DNA of 12,489 bases from Kiritimatiellales bacterium (GCA_028692515.1 JAQUXG010000021.1:1-12489), one strand, 5' to 3'. Numbered from the stretch's first letter, positions 5,583 to 12,339 are shown. The notes: generated by a model from the letters alone, not told the origin. Numbers and translations: made by a program.

Positions 5583-6719
5583 ATAGAACGGCAGCTCAAC
5601 CACGCTGGCCGGAAAAAGTTTCCCGCGGATTTCCACGTCGAGAACCGTTCCAAGCGCGGCATGTTCCGTTTTGACAAAAGCCAGCGCAACCGCTTTTCCA
5701 AGACTTGGAGAAACGGAGCCGCTAGTAACCATCCCCGTTTCCAAGCCTTGGACCTGAGGTATTCCGAAAGTGCTTTCGGTATTTCCCGAAAGAAGCGACC
5801 TCTGGAGCGGCAAAAATACTTTGTCGTGAGCGCGTGCGGCGCGCTTGCTGTCGAACTCCAGCGCCACCAGAAATTCCTGCGGACTGGCGAGATCCCGCTG
5901 AACGGCCTCTTCGCCAATAAATCCGCCCTCTTTTCGGATAAACATCCCGCGGCTGGTGGCGACCGGCGTGCGGTCGAGAGAAAGCTCGTGACCGTAGAGC
6001 GAGTAGCCCATTTCCAAACGGAGCGTGTCACGCGCGCCAAGGCCGACCGGCTTGATGTTTTCGTTGTCGAGCAGTGCGCGCCAGATGCGTACGGCCTCGG
6101 TGGCCGGAAAATAGAGTTCATAGCCCCAGTCGCCGGTGTAGCCGGTGCGGCTGAGCAACATCTCTGTTTCCAAGGTCTGGAAACTTTCCGCCTTAAAATA
6201 TCCAAGGTCTGGAAGTTTTTTGCCGAAGACCGTTTCGAGGTCGGCGTGCGCGGCCGGCCCCTGCACGTCGAGCTTGGCCATGCCGTCAGACAGGTCGATA
6301 AAAACGGTTTCCGGAGAAAGATTCTGCTGAATCCACGCGGAGTCACCGTCGAGTGTGGCGGCGTTGACGACGAGCATGTAGCGCTCTTCGCCGAGTCGAT
6401 AGCAAGTGAGGTCGTCGATGACACCGCCCTGCTCGTTGAGCATAAATCCATAGCGGCATTGGCCGATTGCCAGCGTGGAAACCTTCATGGTCAGCAGCTT
6501 TTCAAGGTCAGCGCAGGCGGTCGGGCCGATTAGTTCAAATTCGCCCATGTGGCAGATGTCGAACAGCCCGGTTTTTGTGCGGGTGTGTTCGTGTTCAGCC
6601 AGAATGCCTTCGTACTGAATGGGCATGTCCCAGCCGCCGAATTCAGCCATGCGCGCGCCCAGCGCAACGTGTTCTTCGTGAAGTGGTGTCGTTTTCAAAA
6701 TTGTTTCAGATCCTTCCAT
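5559..6719 (-). CDS. gcvT: Aminomethyltransferase GcvT (glycine cleavage T-protein) with an internal insertion
   Basis: GcvT takes the aminomethyl group from lipoylated H-protein, releases ammonia and transfers the methylene to tetrahydrofolate. The 386-residue protein has GGWDMP (28-33), the catalytic Asp in IDDL (D102), VQGP (152-155), RTGYTG (191-196), GLGARDTLRLEMG (227-239) and MVTSGSVSPSLGKAVALA (330-347). Between V301 and M330 there are 28 residues, where E. coli GcvT (from memory) has about 12. The extra part is encoded by a palindromic DNA segment (5756-5802). Four dyad copies also lie in the gene. The ATG at 6719 overlaps the upstream HAD gene by 25 nt. An in-frame TTG at 6698, overlapping that gene's stop as TTGA with GGAAGGA 12 nt upstream, is an alternative start. 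No gcvH or gcvP is in the window. Confidence 0.93.
   Translation of the reverse strand: MEGSETILKTTPLHEEHVALGARMAEFGGWDMPIQYEGILAEHEHTRTKTGLFDICHMGEFELIGPTACADLEKLLTMKVSTLAIGQCRYGFMLNEQGGVIDDLTCYRLGEERYMLVVNAATLDGDSAWIQQNLSPETVFIDLSDGMAKLDVQGPAAHADLETVFGKKLPDLGYFKAESFQTLETEMLLSRTGYTGDWGYELYFPATEAVRIWRALLDNENIKPVGLGARDTLRLEMGYSLYGHELSLDRTPVATSRGMFIRKEGGFIGEEAVQRDLASPQEFLVALEFDSKRAARAHDKVFLPLQRSLLSGNTESTFGIPQVQGLETGMVTSGSVSPSLGKAVALAFVKTEHAALGTVLDVEIRGKLFPASVVELPFYKNGTARG
5694..5712. repeat. Dyad repeat copy inside gcvT (near-perfect)
   Basis: TTTTCCAA-GAC-TTGGAGAA; the core TCCAAG-A-CTTGGA is perfect and there is one outer mismatch. On the gcvT strand it is read as SPSLGK, overlapping the conserved SP.LGK motif. 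Confidence 0.6.
5738..5752. repeat. Dyad repeat copy inside gcvT (half-decayed)
   Basis: TTTCCAA-GCC-TTGGA with a perfect TCCAAG-C-CTTGGA core. It is read as VQGLET. Its centre is 43 bp from the previous copy. It lies 4 bp from the separate palindromic insertion at 5756. Confidence 0.6.
5756..5802. repeat. Palindromic in-frame insertion element in gcvT
   Basis: Outer arms are GAGGT (5756-5760) and ACCTC (5798-5802). Inside, CCGAAAG (5764-5770) faces CTTTCGG (5773-5779), which can also pair with a second CCGAAAG (5786-5792). The segment encodes most of the 16-20 residues that GcvT normally lacks at this loop (about residues 304-322). Unlike the TTTTCCAA dyads it appears as extra sequence, not substitution. 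No second copy is seen in the window. Confidence 0.6.
6167..6183. repeat. Dyad repeat copy inside gcvT
   Basis: TTTCCA-AGGTC-TGGAAA, 6-bp perfect arms. It is read as FQTLET on the gcvT strand, the same frame as in queA. Confidence 0.65.
6201..6214. repeat. Dyad repeat copy inside gcvT (weak)
   Basis: TCCA-AGGTC-TGGA, the same spacer sequence as the neighbouring copy, centred 32 bp away. It is read as LPDLGY, in a different frame from its neighbour. Confidence 0.5.
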
Positions 6720-7327
6720 GTATAGCGCGGCACACCGTCAACAAACCGGCCCGCGCCGTTTTCTATCATCACAACCGCACAACCGGCGGCCTGCGCAGCC
6801 TCCACGCCCGACGGGCTGTCTTCAAAAACCAGAACCTCTTCCGGGTTTAATTTCAGATTTTTCAGCGTCAGAGTATACATCTCCGGATCGGGTTTGCGAT
6901 GCGTTACGTCATCCGCCGTAATAACGGATTCAAAGAGATCGATCAGCCGGGCCTCAACCAGCACCTGCTTCACAAAACAACGCGGCGAATTGCTGGCTAG
7001 CGCCAGTCGCATCTGATTGCGCCACTTTTTAATAAACGCCTCAACCCCGGAGAAGACCTCCACCTTGAAGTTCCGTTCCACATGGATGCGCTTTTGCTTC
7101 AGCACTTCATCCGGATCCAGACTCAGCCCGTGGCGCGCCGCCAGAACCGGTGTGAAAATATCGGTGTGTGCCTCGAAAAACTCGCGCCGCTCCTGCGGAG
7201 TCAGCTGATAGCCGCTCAGGGTTTGAACCGCATGCTCAAACCCGTCGGCGTGATATTTCTCCGAGTTGACCAGCGTCCCGTCGAGGTCAAAAATAAAGGC
7301 CTTATATTCGTCTAAATAGGTTTTCAT
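6695..7327 (-). CDS. HAD-family phosphatase, beta-phosphoglucomutase/sugar-phosphatase-like
   Basis: A 210-residue subfamily IA HAD hydrolase distinct from the one at 4303-4965. Motif I is FIFDLDGTLVNSEKYH (nucleophile D14, acid/base D16), motif II lies in ASNSPR, the lysine motif is KPDPEMY and the acidic motif is VFEDSPSGVEAA. This 'EDSPSGVEAA' form with a helical cap following 'LVNSE' is typical of beta-phosphoglucomutases and related sugar-phosphate phosphatases. The substrate is not determinable from sequence. No clear ribosome-binding site is seen before the ATG at 7327, though nothing better is available. Its stop overlaps the gcvT start region, so the two genes probably share a transcript and may be coupled. 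It is divergent from the VanZ-like gene, with 63 bp between starts. Confidence 0.85.
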   Translation of the reverse strand: MKTYLDEYKAFIFDLDGTLVNSEKYHADGFEHAVQTLSGYQLTPQERREFFEAHTDIFTPVLAARHGLSLDPDEVLKQKRIHVERNFKVEVFSGVEAFIKKWRNQMRLALASNSPRCFVKQVLVEARLIDLFESVITADDVTHRKPDPEMYTLTLKNLKLNPEEVLVFEDSPSGVEAAQAAGCAVVMIENGAGRFVDGVPRYTWKDLKQF

Positions 7328-7352
7328 ACAGGCATTGAATTTCCCGTATAAA
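7323..7352 (+). promoter_or_regulatory. Candidate promoter for the VanZ-like gene
   Basis: TATAAA (7347-7352, 5 of 6 to consensus) lies 18 bp after TTCATA (7323-7328). A start near 7360 would give a leader of about 30 nt containing GAGAG (7376-7380) and the left arm of the dyad repeat. Confidence 0.4.
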
Positions 7353-7384
7353 ACTTCCGCTGGAAAGAAACTTTTGAGAGATTG

Positions 7385-7401
7385 TTTCCAATGTTTGGAA
7401 A
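7385..7401. repeat. Dyad repeat copy over the start codon of the VanZ-like gene
   Basis: TTTCCAA-TGT-TTGGAAA, 7-bp perfect arms. The ATG (7391-7393) spans the last base of the left arm and two spacer bases. In mRNA the hairpin would hold the start codon in its tip, 10 nt after GAGAG. Confidence 0.85.
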
Positions 7402-8569
7402 AACCTCAAAATTGAACCTGTTCAGCGCCCTTTTTGCCATCCTAACGGTTGGCGTCATGACGCTGTTTTTCAACCTTTATGACCCATGGCAGCCCGTCGG
7501 CCCGGAACTGATCCCGGACGGAGGCTTCAATACCCCGTCGGCAACCAATGTCTGGAGCGGCTGGAACGAATGGACGCAGCTGGTTCCAGACGGCGGTTTC
7601 GGCGGCTCACCGGGAGTGGTACTGGCCACTTCTTCGAACCAGAACGGAATTCTGCGCTTCACCGTGTATGACCTGACCCATATCCCGGCCTTCCGCGTCT
7701 CCCTGCGCGCAACGGCACAAGGCATTGTTCGAGGAAAAAATGGCTATCACGTTCCGCGCGCCATTTTTTTCTACCACGATGCCTCCGAAAAAAGTCTGTA
7801 TAACCTGCATCACGGCATCATGGATATCTCAAAAGACACCGGCTGGAAACGCTACGTGGACGTTTTTCCGGTACCGGTTGGAGCCGCCAACGCCCGGTTT
7901 CATATTCAAAATTTAGGTGTCGCCGGAACCCTGCAAGTCGACGACCTCTCGGTGATTCCCGTCCGGGAGCGCCCCTCCGCACCCTGGTGGAAACTGTTTT
8001 TCGGAATACTCTGGATGACGGCCTTCGGGCTTTGTCTATTCGCCCTGCGCCCGTGGACGCACCGACTTGGCTCTCTGATCATGCTGACGCTAACCGTGAT
8101 CATGATCGGCATTGTCGTGCCGGGAAAACGGCTCGACAGCTCAATTGAGAAAACCCTGCATGCCGCAAAAAACCTGATTCCAAAACCTGCCCCGGCTCCC
8201 GCGCCGGTGGTTCAGGTCGCAAAAACCGTCCCCGCGCAAACCGCCGTGCCGGTCAAACCGAAAGCGGAACCGGTCGTCGCCCTGCCGCGAACCGGTGTTG
8301 AACACGTTCACCTGATCGGTCACTTTGTTATGTTCAGTCTGCTGGCGTTTCTATCGGCGCTCTCCTGGATTTCAGCGCCGCCCTCTCTGCGGCGGATTTC
8401 GACGGTTTTCGCCTGTCTGGCCTTTTTTGCCGCCGCCACGGAGGTGCTTCAGTTTATCCCCGCAGGCCGCTCGGCCAGCCCGAGCGATCTGCTCGTTGAT
8501 ACCTCCGGCATGGCCGGAGCCGTTGTTCTGGCCGCCCTGCTGCGCCTCATAAAACGTGATAAACATTGA
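7391..8569 (+). CDS. VanZ-like membrane protein with extracytoplasmic beta-rich domain
   Basis: A 392-residue protein. The C-terminal part (about 303-385) carries VanZ-family features: HLIGHFVMFSLLAFL, a second helix, then ATEVLQFIPAGRSASPSDLLVDTSGMAG and a last helix. The N-terminal part is unusual. Helix 1 (about 8-28) precedes a soluble domain of about 165 residues (35-195). The domain is rich in aromatic and Gly residues, starts LIPDGGF and ends with LQVDDLSVIP, a pattern resembling CBM4/9-like jelly rolls. Helices 2 and 3 (199-219, 226-243) and a Pro/Ala/Lys linker (262-299) follow. The role is unknown; VanZ itself gives low-level teicoplanin resistance. ATG 7391 is chosen over TTG 7382, which has no room for a ribosome-binding site. 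The gene is probably co-transcribed with the peptidase gene 38 bp downstream. Confidence 0.75.
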   Translation: MFGKTSKLNLFSALFAILTVGVMTLFFNLYDPWQPVGPELIPDGGFNTPSATNVWSGWNEWTQLVPDGGFGGSPGVVLATSSNQNGILRFTVYDLTHIPAFRVSLRATAQGIVRGKNGYHVPRAIFFYHDASEKSLYNLHHGIMDISKDTGWKRYVDVFPVPVGAANARFHIQNLGVAGTLQVDDLSVIPVRERPSAPWWKLFFGILWMTAFGLCLFALRPWTHRLGSLIMLTLTVIMIGIVVPGKRLDSSIEKTLHAAKNLIPKPAPAPAPVVQVAKTVPAQTAVPVKPKAEPVVALPRTGVEHVHLIGHFVMFSLLAFLSALSWISAPPSLRRISTVFACLAFFAAATEVLQFIPAGRSASPSDLLVDTSGMAGAVVLAALLRLIKRDKH

Positions 8570-8607
8570 TTGAACGCGTCCATGCCGCTACTCTGTCCCG
8601 CTTCACT

Positions 8608-11493
8608 ATGAACAACTTTAAACTCATTCGGGAACAGTTCGTCAGCGAGTTCAACGGCAAGGTCAAAGAGTACCGCCACGAACCGACCGGCGCGGAAATC
8701 ATCTGCGTTGAAAATACGCACAACAACAAAGCGTTCGGCATCACCTTCCGCACCCCGCCCGCCGACTCCACCGGCGTCGCTCATATTCTCGAACACACCG
8801 TCCTCTGCGGTTCGCGCAAATACCCGCTCAAAGACCCGTTTGTTCAGCTTTTGAAAGGCTCGTTGCAAACCTTCCTCAACGCTATGACCTATCCGGATAA
8901 AACGGTCTATCCAGTCGCCAGCCAGAACGAACAGGACTTCTACAACCTCGTCGATGTTTATCTCGATGCCGTCTTTTTTCCACGCATCACGCCCGCCTTC
9001 TTCCGGCAGGAAGGCTGGCACTACGAACTCGAAAACGTCGATGCACCGCTCACCTGCAAGGGCGTTGTGTACAACGAGATGAAAGGCGTCTACTCCTCGC
9101 CCGACAGCATTCTGATCGAACGCTCCCAGCAGGTGCTGTTCCCCGACACCACCTACGGCCTCGACTCCGGCGGCAACCCCGCAAAAATTCCGACCCTCAC
9201 CTATCAGGAATTCCGCAAATTTCACGAAACCTATTATCACCCGTCAAACGCCCGTATTTTCTTCTATGGCAATGACGATCCGGAACGCCGCCTCAAGACT
9301 CTCGGCGAATATCTCGACGGTTTCAAATGTCTGGAGGCTCCGCCGGACTCCTCCATCCCGCTGCAGAAACCGTTCGACAAACCGATCTCCGTGGAAGAGC
9401 CCTACACCGTCAGCGAAGGAGAAACACACGCCTTTATCACCGTCAACTGGGTCATCCCCGACGGCATCCTCCACTTCGCGCTGATCATCCTCGACCAGAT
9501 TCTCACCGGCAACTCCGGCTCGCCGCTGCGCAAAGCGCTGATTGAATCAGGACTCGGAGAAGACATCACCGGCTTCGGACTCGAAACCAACCTGCGTCAG
9601 CCCGCCTGGTCGATCGGTATGAAAGGAGTAGAAGTTCCAAACCTTGGAAAAGTCGAAGAGCTGATTTTCCAAACCTTGGAAAAACTGGTCAAAGACGGCA
9701 TTGATCGCGGCGACATCGAAGCGGCAATGAACTCTTTTGAATTCGACCTGCGCGAAAACAACCACGGCAGTTTCCCGCAGGGGCTCTCCGTCATGCTCAA
9801 CATGCTCGAAACCTGGCTCTACGGCTGGGACCCGCTCGGCCTCGCCGCCTACGAACACCCGCTCGCCGAACTTAAAGAAAAAATCGCCGGCGATTCCCGC
9901 TATTTTGAAACCCTCATCGAAAACATCCTGATCAAGAACCCTCACCGCGCCACCGTCCGGCTGATCCCGGACAACGACAAGGCCGCTCGGGATGAAGCGG
10001 AAGAAAAAGACCGCCTGAAAGCCATTCGTGGAAGAATGATTCCCGACGAGCTGACCCGTACCGTCACCGCCGCCGCCCGCCTGCTGGACATGCAGAAAAC
10101 GCCGGACACGCCCGAGGCGGTTAAAACCCTGCCGCTGCTCAAACGCGCCGACCTCGACCCGAAAATCCGCACCATTCCGCGCGACGTTGAACAACGCGAT
10201 AATGCCACCATCCTCTTTCACGAAATTTTCACCGGCGGCATCGTCTATGCCGACATCGGCTTCAACCTGCACGTCCTTGATGCCGAAGACCTGCCATGGG
10301 TTTCTCTGCTCGGCAGCATGCTTCTCGAAATGGGCACGCAGAAAGAAGACTTCACCTCTCTCTCGCGACGCATTGCGCAGAAAACCGGCGGCATCCACGC
10401 CTGCCCGTTTCTTGCCGCGCTCGAAAACTCGCCCGAAAGCGCCGCACATCTTTTCCTGCGCGGAAAGTGCATGAGCGCACAGACCGGTGACCTGTTTGAC
10501 ATTCTGCGCGAAATCCTTTTCGCCCCCGCCTTCAACAACCGCAAACGCTTCAAAGAGCTTCTGCTGGAGCAGAAGGCTGAAATGGAAAGCTCGCTCATTC
10601 CCAGCGGACATTCCGCCGTGATGTCGCGCCTTAGAGCGCACTACCACGAGGCGTACCGCGCCGGCGAAGCCATGAGCGGAATCGAAGCCCTCTTTTTTCA
10701 TCGCGACATGCAGAAGAAGATGAAGGAAGACTGGCCCGGCATCGTCGCGCGCCTCGAAGGCATTCTTCAGAAGCTGATTGCCGGCGGACTGATTGTGAAC
10801 ATCACCGCCGATGTCAAAGACCGCACCGCGGTTTTCCAAACCTTGGAAAAATTCATCGCAGATTTTCCAATGCCTGGAAAAAACGGTTCCAAGGTTTGGA
10901 ACTTTCCGGATTCACCGGCAAAATCCGAAGCCCTACTGACGACATCGCGCGTCAACTTTGTCGGCCGCGCCATCAATTTGTACGACAACGGCTACAAGAT
11001 GAACGGTTCTGCGTTGGTGATCACCAAATATCTGCGCACGGCATGGCTCTGGGAAAAAATCCGCGTACAGGGCGGCGCGTATGGCGCCATGTGCGGTTTC
11101 GATCCGAACTGCGGCGCCTTCGCCTTCGCCTCCTACCGCGACCCGAACCTGGCCGCCACGCTCGATGCCTACGGAGAGACCGCCGACTTCCTGAAAAATG
11201 TTCAGATCGACGACGACGAGCTGACCCGCTCACTGATCGGCGCCATCGGCGGAATCGATACATATCTGCTGCCCGATGCCAAAGGCTACACCGATCTGGT
11301 TCGCTATTTGACCGGTCATACCGCCGAAAAACGTCAAAAACTGCGTGATGAGCTGCTTTCGACCACAGCCGATGATTTCAAAGCGTTCGCCGGGTTTCTG
11401 AATATGGACAATGCGGTCACCTCCGTTCTCAGCTCAAAAGAAGCGGTCAAAACGAGCGGAGTATCGTTTGAGAACACGCTGAAAGTTTTATAA
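8608..11493 (+). CDS. M16C family zinc metallopeptidase (presequence protease-like)
   Basis: A 961-residue protein, the usual length of single-chain M16C enzymes that degrade short unfolded or signal peptides. The inverted zinc motif is HILEH (H59, E62, H63), and the distal ligand is E157 in VVYNEMKG. The segment SRKYPLKDPF (69-78) and the C-terminal KIRVQGGAYGAMCGF, holding the R-x-x-GGAYG substrate loop, are characteristic. There is no signal peptide, so a cytoplasmic location is likely. I choose ATG 8608 because relatives begin with a form like 'MNxFxLxREqfV'. An in-frame TTG at 8566 overlaps the stop of the preceding gene (TTGA), but no ribosome-binding site is clear at either. Five dyad copies lie inside, in a pair (residues about 343-358) and a triplet (about 742-765), without an evident length increase. 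Confidence 0.92.
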   Translation: MNNFKLIREQFVSEFNGKVKEYRHEPTGAEIICVENTHNNKAFGITFRTPPADSTGVAHILEHTVLCGSRKYPLKDPFVQLLKGSLQTFLNAMTYPDKTVYPVASQNEQDFYNLVDVYLDAVFFPRITPAFFRQEGWHYELENVDAPLTCKGVVYNEMKGVYSSPDSILIERSQQVLFPDTTYGLDSGGNPAKIPTLTYQEFRKFHETYYHPSNARIFFYGNDDPERRLKTLGEYLDGFKCLEAPPDSSIPLQKPFDKPISVEEPYTVSEGETHAFITVNWVIPDGILHFALIILDQILTGNSGSPLRKALIESGLGEDITGFGLETNLRQPAWSIGMKGVEVPNLGKVEELIFQTLEKLVKDGIDRGDIEAAMNSFEFDLRENNHGSFPQGLSVMLNMLETWLYGWDPLGLAAYEHPLAELKEKIAGDSRYFETLIENILIKNPHRATVRLIPDNDKAARDEAEEKDRLKAIRGRMIPDELTRTVTAAARLLDMQKTPDTPEAVKTLPLLKRADLDPKIRTIPRDVEQRDNATILFHEIFTGGIVYADIGFNLHVLDAEDLPWVSLLGSMLLEMGTQKEDFTSLSRRIAQKTGGIHACPFLAALENSPESAAHLFLRGKCMSAQTGDLFDILREILFAPAFNNRKRFKELLLEQKAEMESSLIPSGHSAVMSRLRAHYHEAYRAGEAMSGIEALFFHRDMQKKMKEDWPGIVARLEGILQKLIAGGLIVNITADVKDRTAVFQTLEKFIADFPMPGKNGSKVWNFPDSPAKSEALLTTSRVNFVGRAINLYDNGYKMNGSALVITKYLRTAWLWEKIRVQGGAYGAMCGFDPNCGAFAFASYRDPNLAATLDAYGETADFLKNVQIDDDELTRSLIGAIGGIDTYLLPDAKGYTDLVRYLTGHTAEKRQKLRDELLSTTADDFKAFAGFLNMDNAVTSVLSSKEAVKTSGVSFENTLKVL
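9635..9649. repeat. Dyad repeat copy inside M16C gene
   Basis: TTCCAA-ACC-TTGGAA, 6-bp perfect arms, with AA following on the right. It is read as VPNLGK. Confidence 0.75.
9665..9683. repeat. Dyad repeat copy inside M16C gene, perfect
   Basis: TTTTCCAA-ACC-TTGGAAAA, 8-bp perfect arms. It is read as FQTLEK, a different frame from the copy whose centre is 32 bp upstream. Confidence 0.9.
10832..10850. repeat. Dyad repeat copy inside M16C gene, perfect
   Basis: TTTTCCAA-ACC-TTGGAAAA, identical to the copy at 9665 although the genes' local protein contexts differ. It is read as FQTLEK. Confidence 0.9.
10863..10881. repeat. Dyad repeat copy inside M16C gene
   Basis: TTTTCCA-ATGCC-TGGAAAA, 7-bp perfect arms. 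It is read as FPMPGK. The centre is 31 bp after the previous copy. Confidence 0.8.
10886..10902. repeat. Dyad repeat copy inside M16C gene
   Basis: GTTCCAA-GGT-TTGGAAC, 7-bp perfect arms. It is read as SKVWN, the third possible frame. The centre is 22 bp after the previous copy. Confidence 0.8.
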
Positions 11494-11517
11494 AACAACC
11501 CGCTTTTCGATCGAGTT

Positions 11518-12243
11518 ATGACGAAAGTCTGTAACATCATCCTGATCCTGCTGCTCGGCCTGTTTTTTTATGCCGGGTACCGGAAAAGTCAGTTGCCGGT
11601 TTTTTCAGAATTTCCTGCAATCACTCAACAGGAACCCGCACAGACCCCCACAACACGCCAGCCTTTTGACGTACTCATCAACGGAGAAAAATACGTTATC
11701 ACCCCGCTGTTTAATTATGAGATCTCGGGGCTTGTCGTCTCCTGCCACTTCAGCAAAATGCTGGCTGAATATCGCTGCGATGATCTGAACATTATGGATG
11801 CCGGAATGATCTGGGGCAGCAATCTGAATCCGGCCATTTATACATCAATAAAGTTCTATAACAACGGCGTCTTCCTGCACTTTAAGCCTGCAAGCCGGGA
11901 TCTCTGGCAGAAATTCGATCTGAACCAAATGTCAAACAACCACTTGCTTTGCACCAATCCAGAGTTGAATGAAAAAATTAAAGCGCTGAAACGCGGAGAC
12001 CTGATCACAATCAAAGGCTGTCTTGCCGCCTATCAGCAGCAAAACGGATGGCATCGCGGAAGCAGTACCGTTCGCACAGACAAAGGCAACGGCGCCTGCG
12101 AAACCGTCTGGGTGGATGAATTCACCGTTTTAGAATCCGGCAACAGACACTGGCTCCTCGCCTGTAAAATCAGTCTGGCGGCTTTCTTCAGTATCATTCT
12201 GCTTCGCATACTCCGGTTTTTTATCGTCATATACAGAAGCTGA
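11518..12243 (+). CDS. Uncharacterised membrane-anchored protein
   Basis: The 241-residue protein has an N-terminal hydrophobic segment (about 6-20) and a C-terminal one (about 208-236). Between them is a soluble domain containing ITPLFNYEISGLVVS, MIWGSNL, LSNNHLL-like MSNNHLLC, GDLITIKGCLAAY and a late RTDKGNGACETVWVDEF. I believe this motif series belongs to a widespread family of unknown function seen in many Gram-negative bacteria, but I cannot name it. The GD.I.IKG.L segment could be part of an OB-like barrel. Most of the domain probably faces the periplasm. It starts 24 bp after the peptidase stop with only a weak GAG before the ATG, so it may be translated from the same transcript. Nothing else in the window suggests its role. 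Confidence 0.75.
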   Translation: MTKVCNIILILLLGLFFYAGYRKSQLPVFSEFPAITQQEPAQTPTTRQPFDVLINGEKYVITPLFNYEISGLVVSCHFSKMLAEYRCDDLNIMDAGMIWGSNLNPAIYTSIKFYNNGVFLHFKPASRDLWQKFDLNQMSNNHLLCTNPELNEKIKALKRGDLITIKGCLAAYQQQNGWHRGSSTVRTDKGNGACETVWVDEFTVLESGNRHWLLACKISLAAFFSIILLRILRFFIVIYRS

Positions 12244-12280
12244 ACCCGTTAAAAACAGGGATTTCACCTGAAAAACGCAA

Positions 12281-12290
12281 AACGGCCGTT
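12281..12290. promoter_or_regulatory. AACGGCCGTT palindrome upstream of promoter
   Basis: A perfect 10-bp palindrome that overlaps the first two bases of the candidate -35 box. It could be an operator half-structure. A chance occurrence is possible in GC-rich DNA. Confidence 0.25.
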
Positions 12291-12318
12291 GAACACCCCG
12301 GACCGGAAAACGTCTAAT
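12289..12318 (+). promoter_or_regulatory. Candidate sigma-70 promoter for the 3'-terminal gene
   Basis: TTGAAC (12289-12294) and TCTAAT (12313-12318, 5 of 6 to TATAAT) are 18 bp apart. Transcription would begin near 12325, leaving a leader of about 20 nt with the ribosome-binding site. Confidence 0.45.
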
Positions 12319-12339
12319 CCGGCGAGATAAGGGGGTGTT
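12292..12339. promoter_or_regulatory. AACACCCC / GGGGTGTT dyad bracketing promoter and ribosome-binding site
   Basis: AACACCCC (12292-12299) is a perfect complement of GGGGTGTT (12332-12339). Nested inside, CCGGA (12303-12307) matches TCCGG (12318-12322). The right arm contains most of the Shine-Dalgarno of the next gene. If transcripts start upstream, the folded RNA would hide the ribosome-binding site. If they start near 12325, the dyad can act only as DNA. Confidence 0.45.

Noticed and set aside
8566..8569. TTGA stop/start overlap as the M16C start
   Set aside because: No ribosome-binding site is seen before TTG 8566, and family homology begins at ATG 8608.
9318..9334. Further dyad copies at 9318 (TTTCAAATGTCTGGAGG), 7544 (CCAATGTCTGG) and 6013 (TTTCCAAACGGAG)
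   Set aside because: Only one arm or a short core is present; they are too degenerate to separate from chance.
9547..10839. 430-codon open frame on the minus strand inside the peptidase gene
   Set aside because: It is antisense to a clear M16C gene with intact motifs, and its composition is that of a shadow frame in GC-rich DNA. The long frames at 1011-1748, 5661-6533 and 8449-9240 are rejected for the same reason.
9635..10902. FQTLEK as a repeated peptide motif
   Set aside because: Copies occur in other frames and on spacers, and within-cluster distances are not multiples of three, so the repeat is at DNA level.
91..10902. CRISPR array made of the dyads
   Set aside because: Copies are irregularly spaced over 11 kb, lie inside conserved genes, and have no spacers of uniform length or cas genes.
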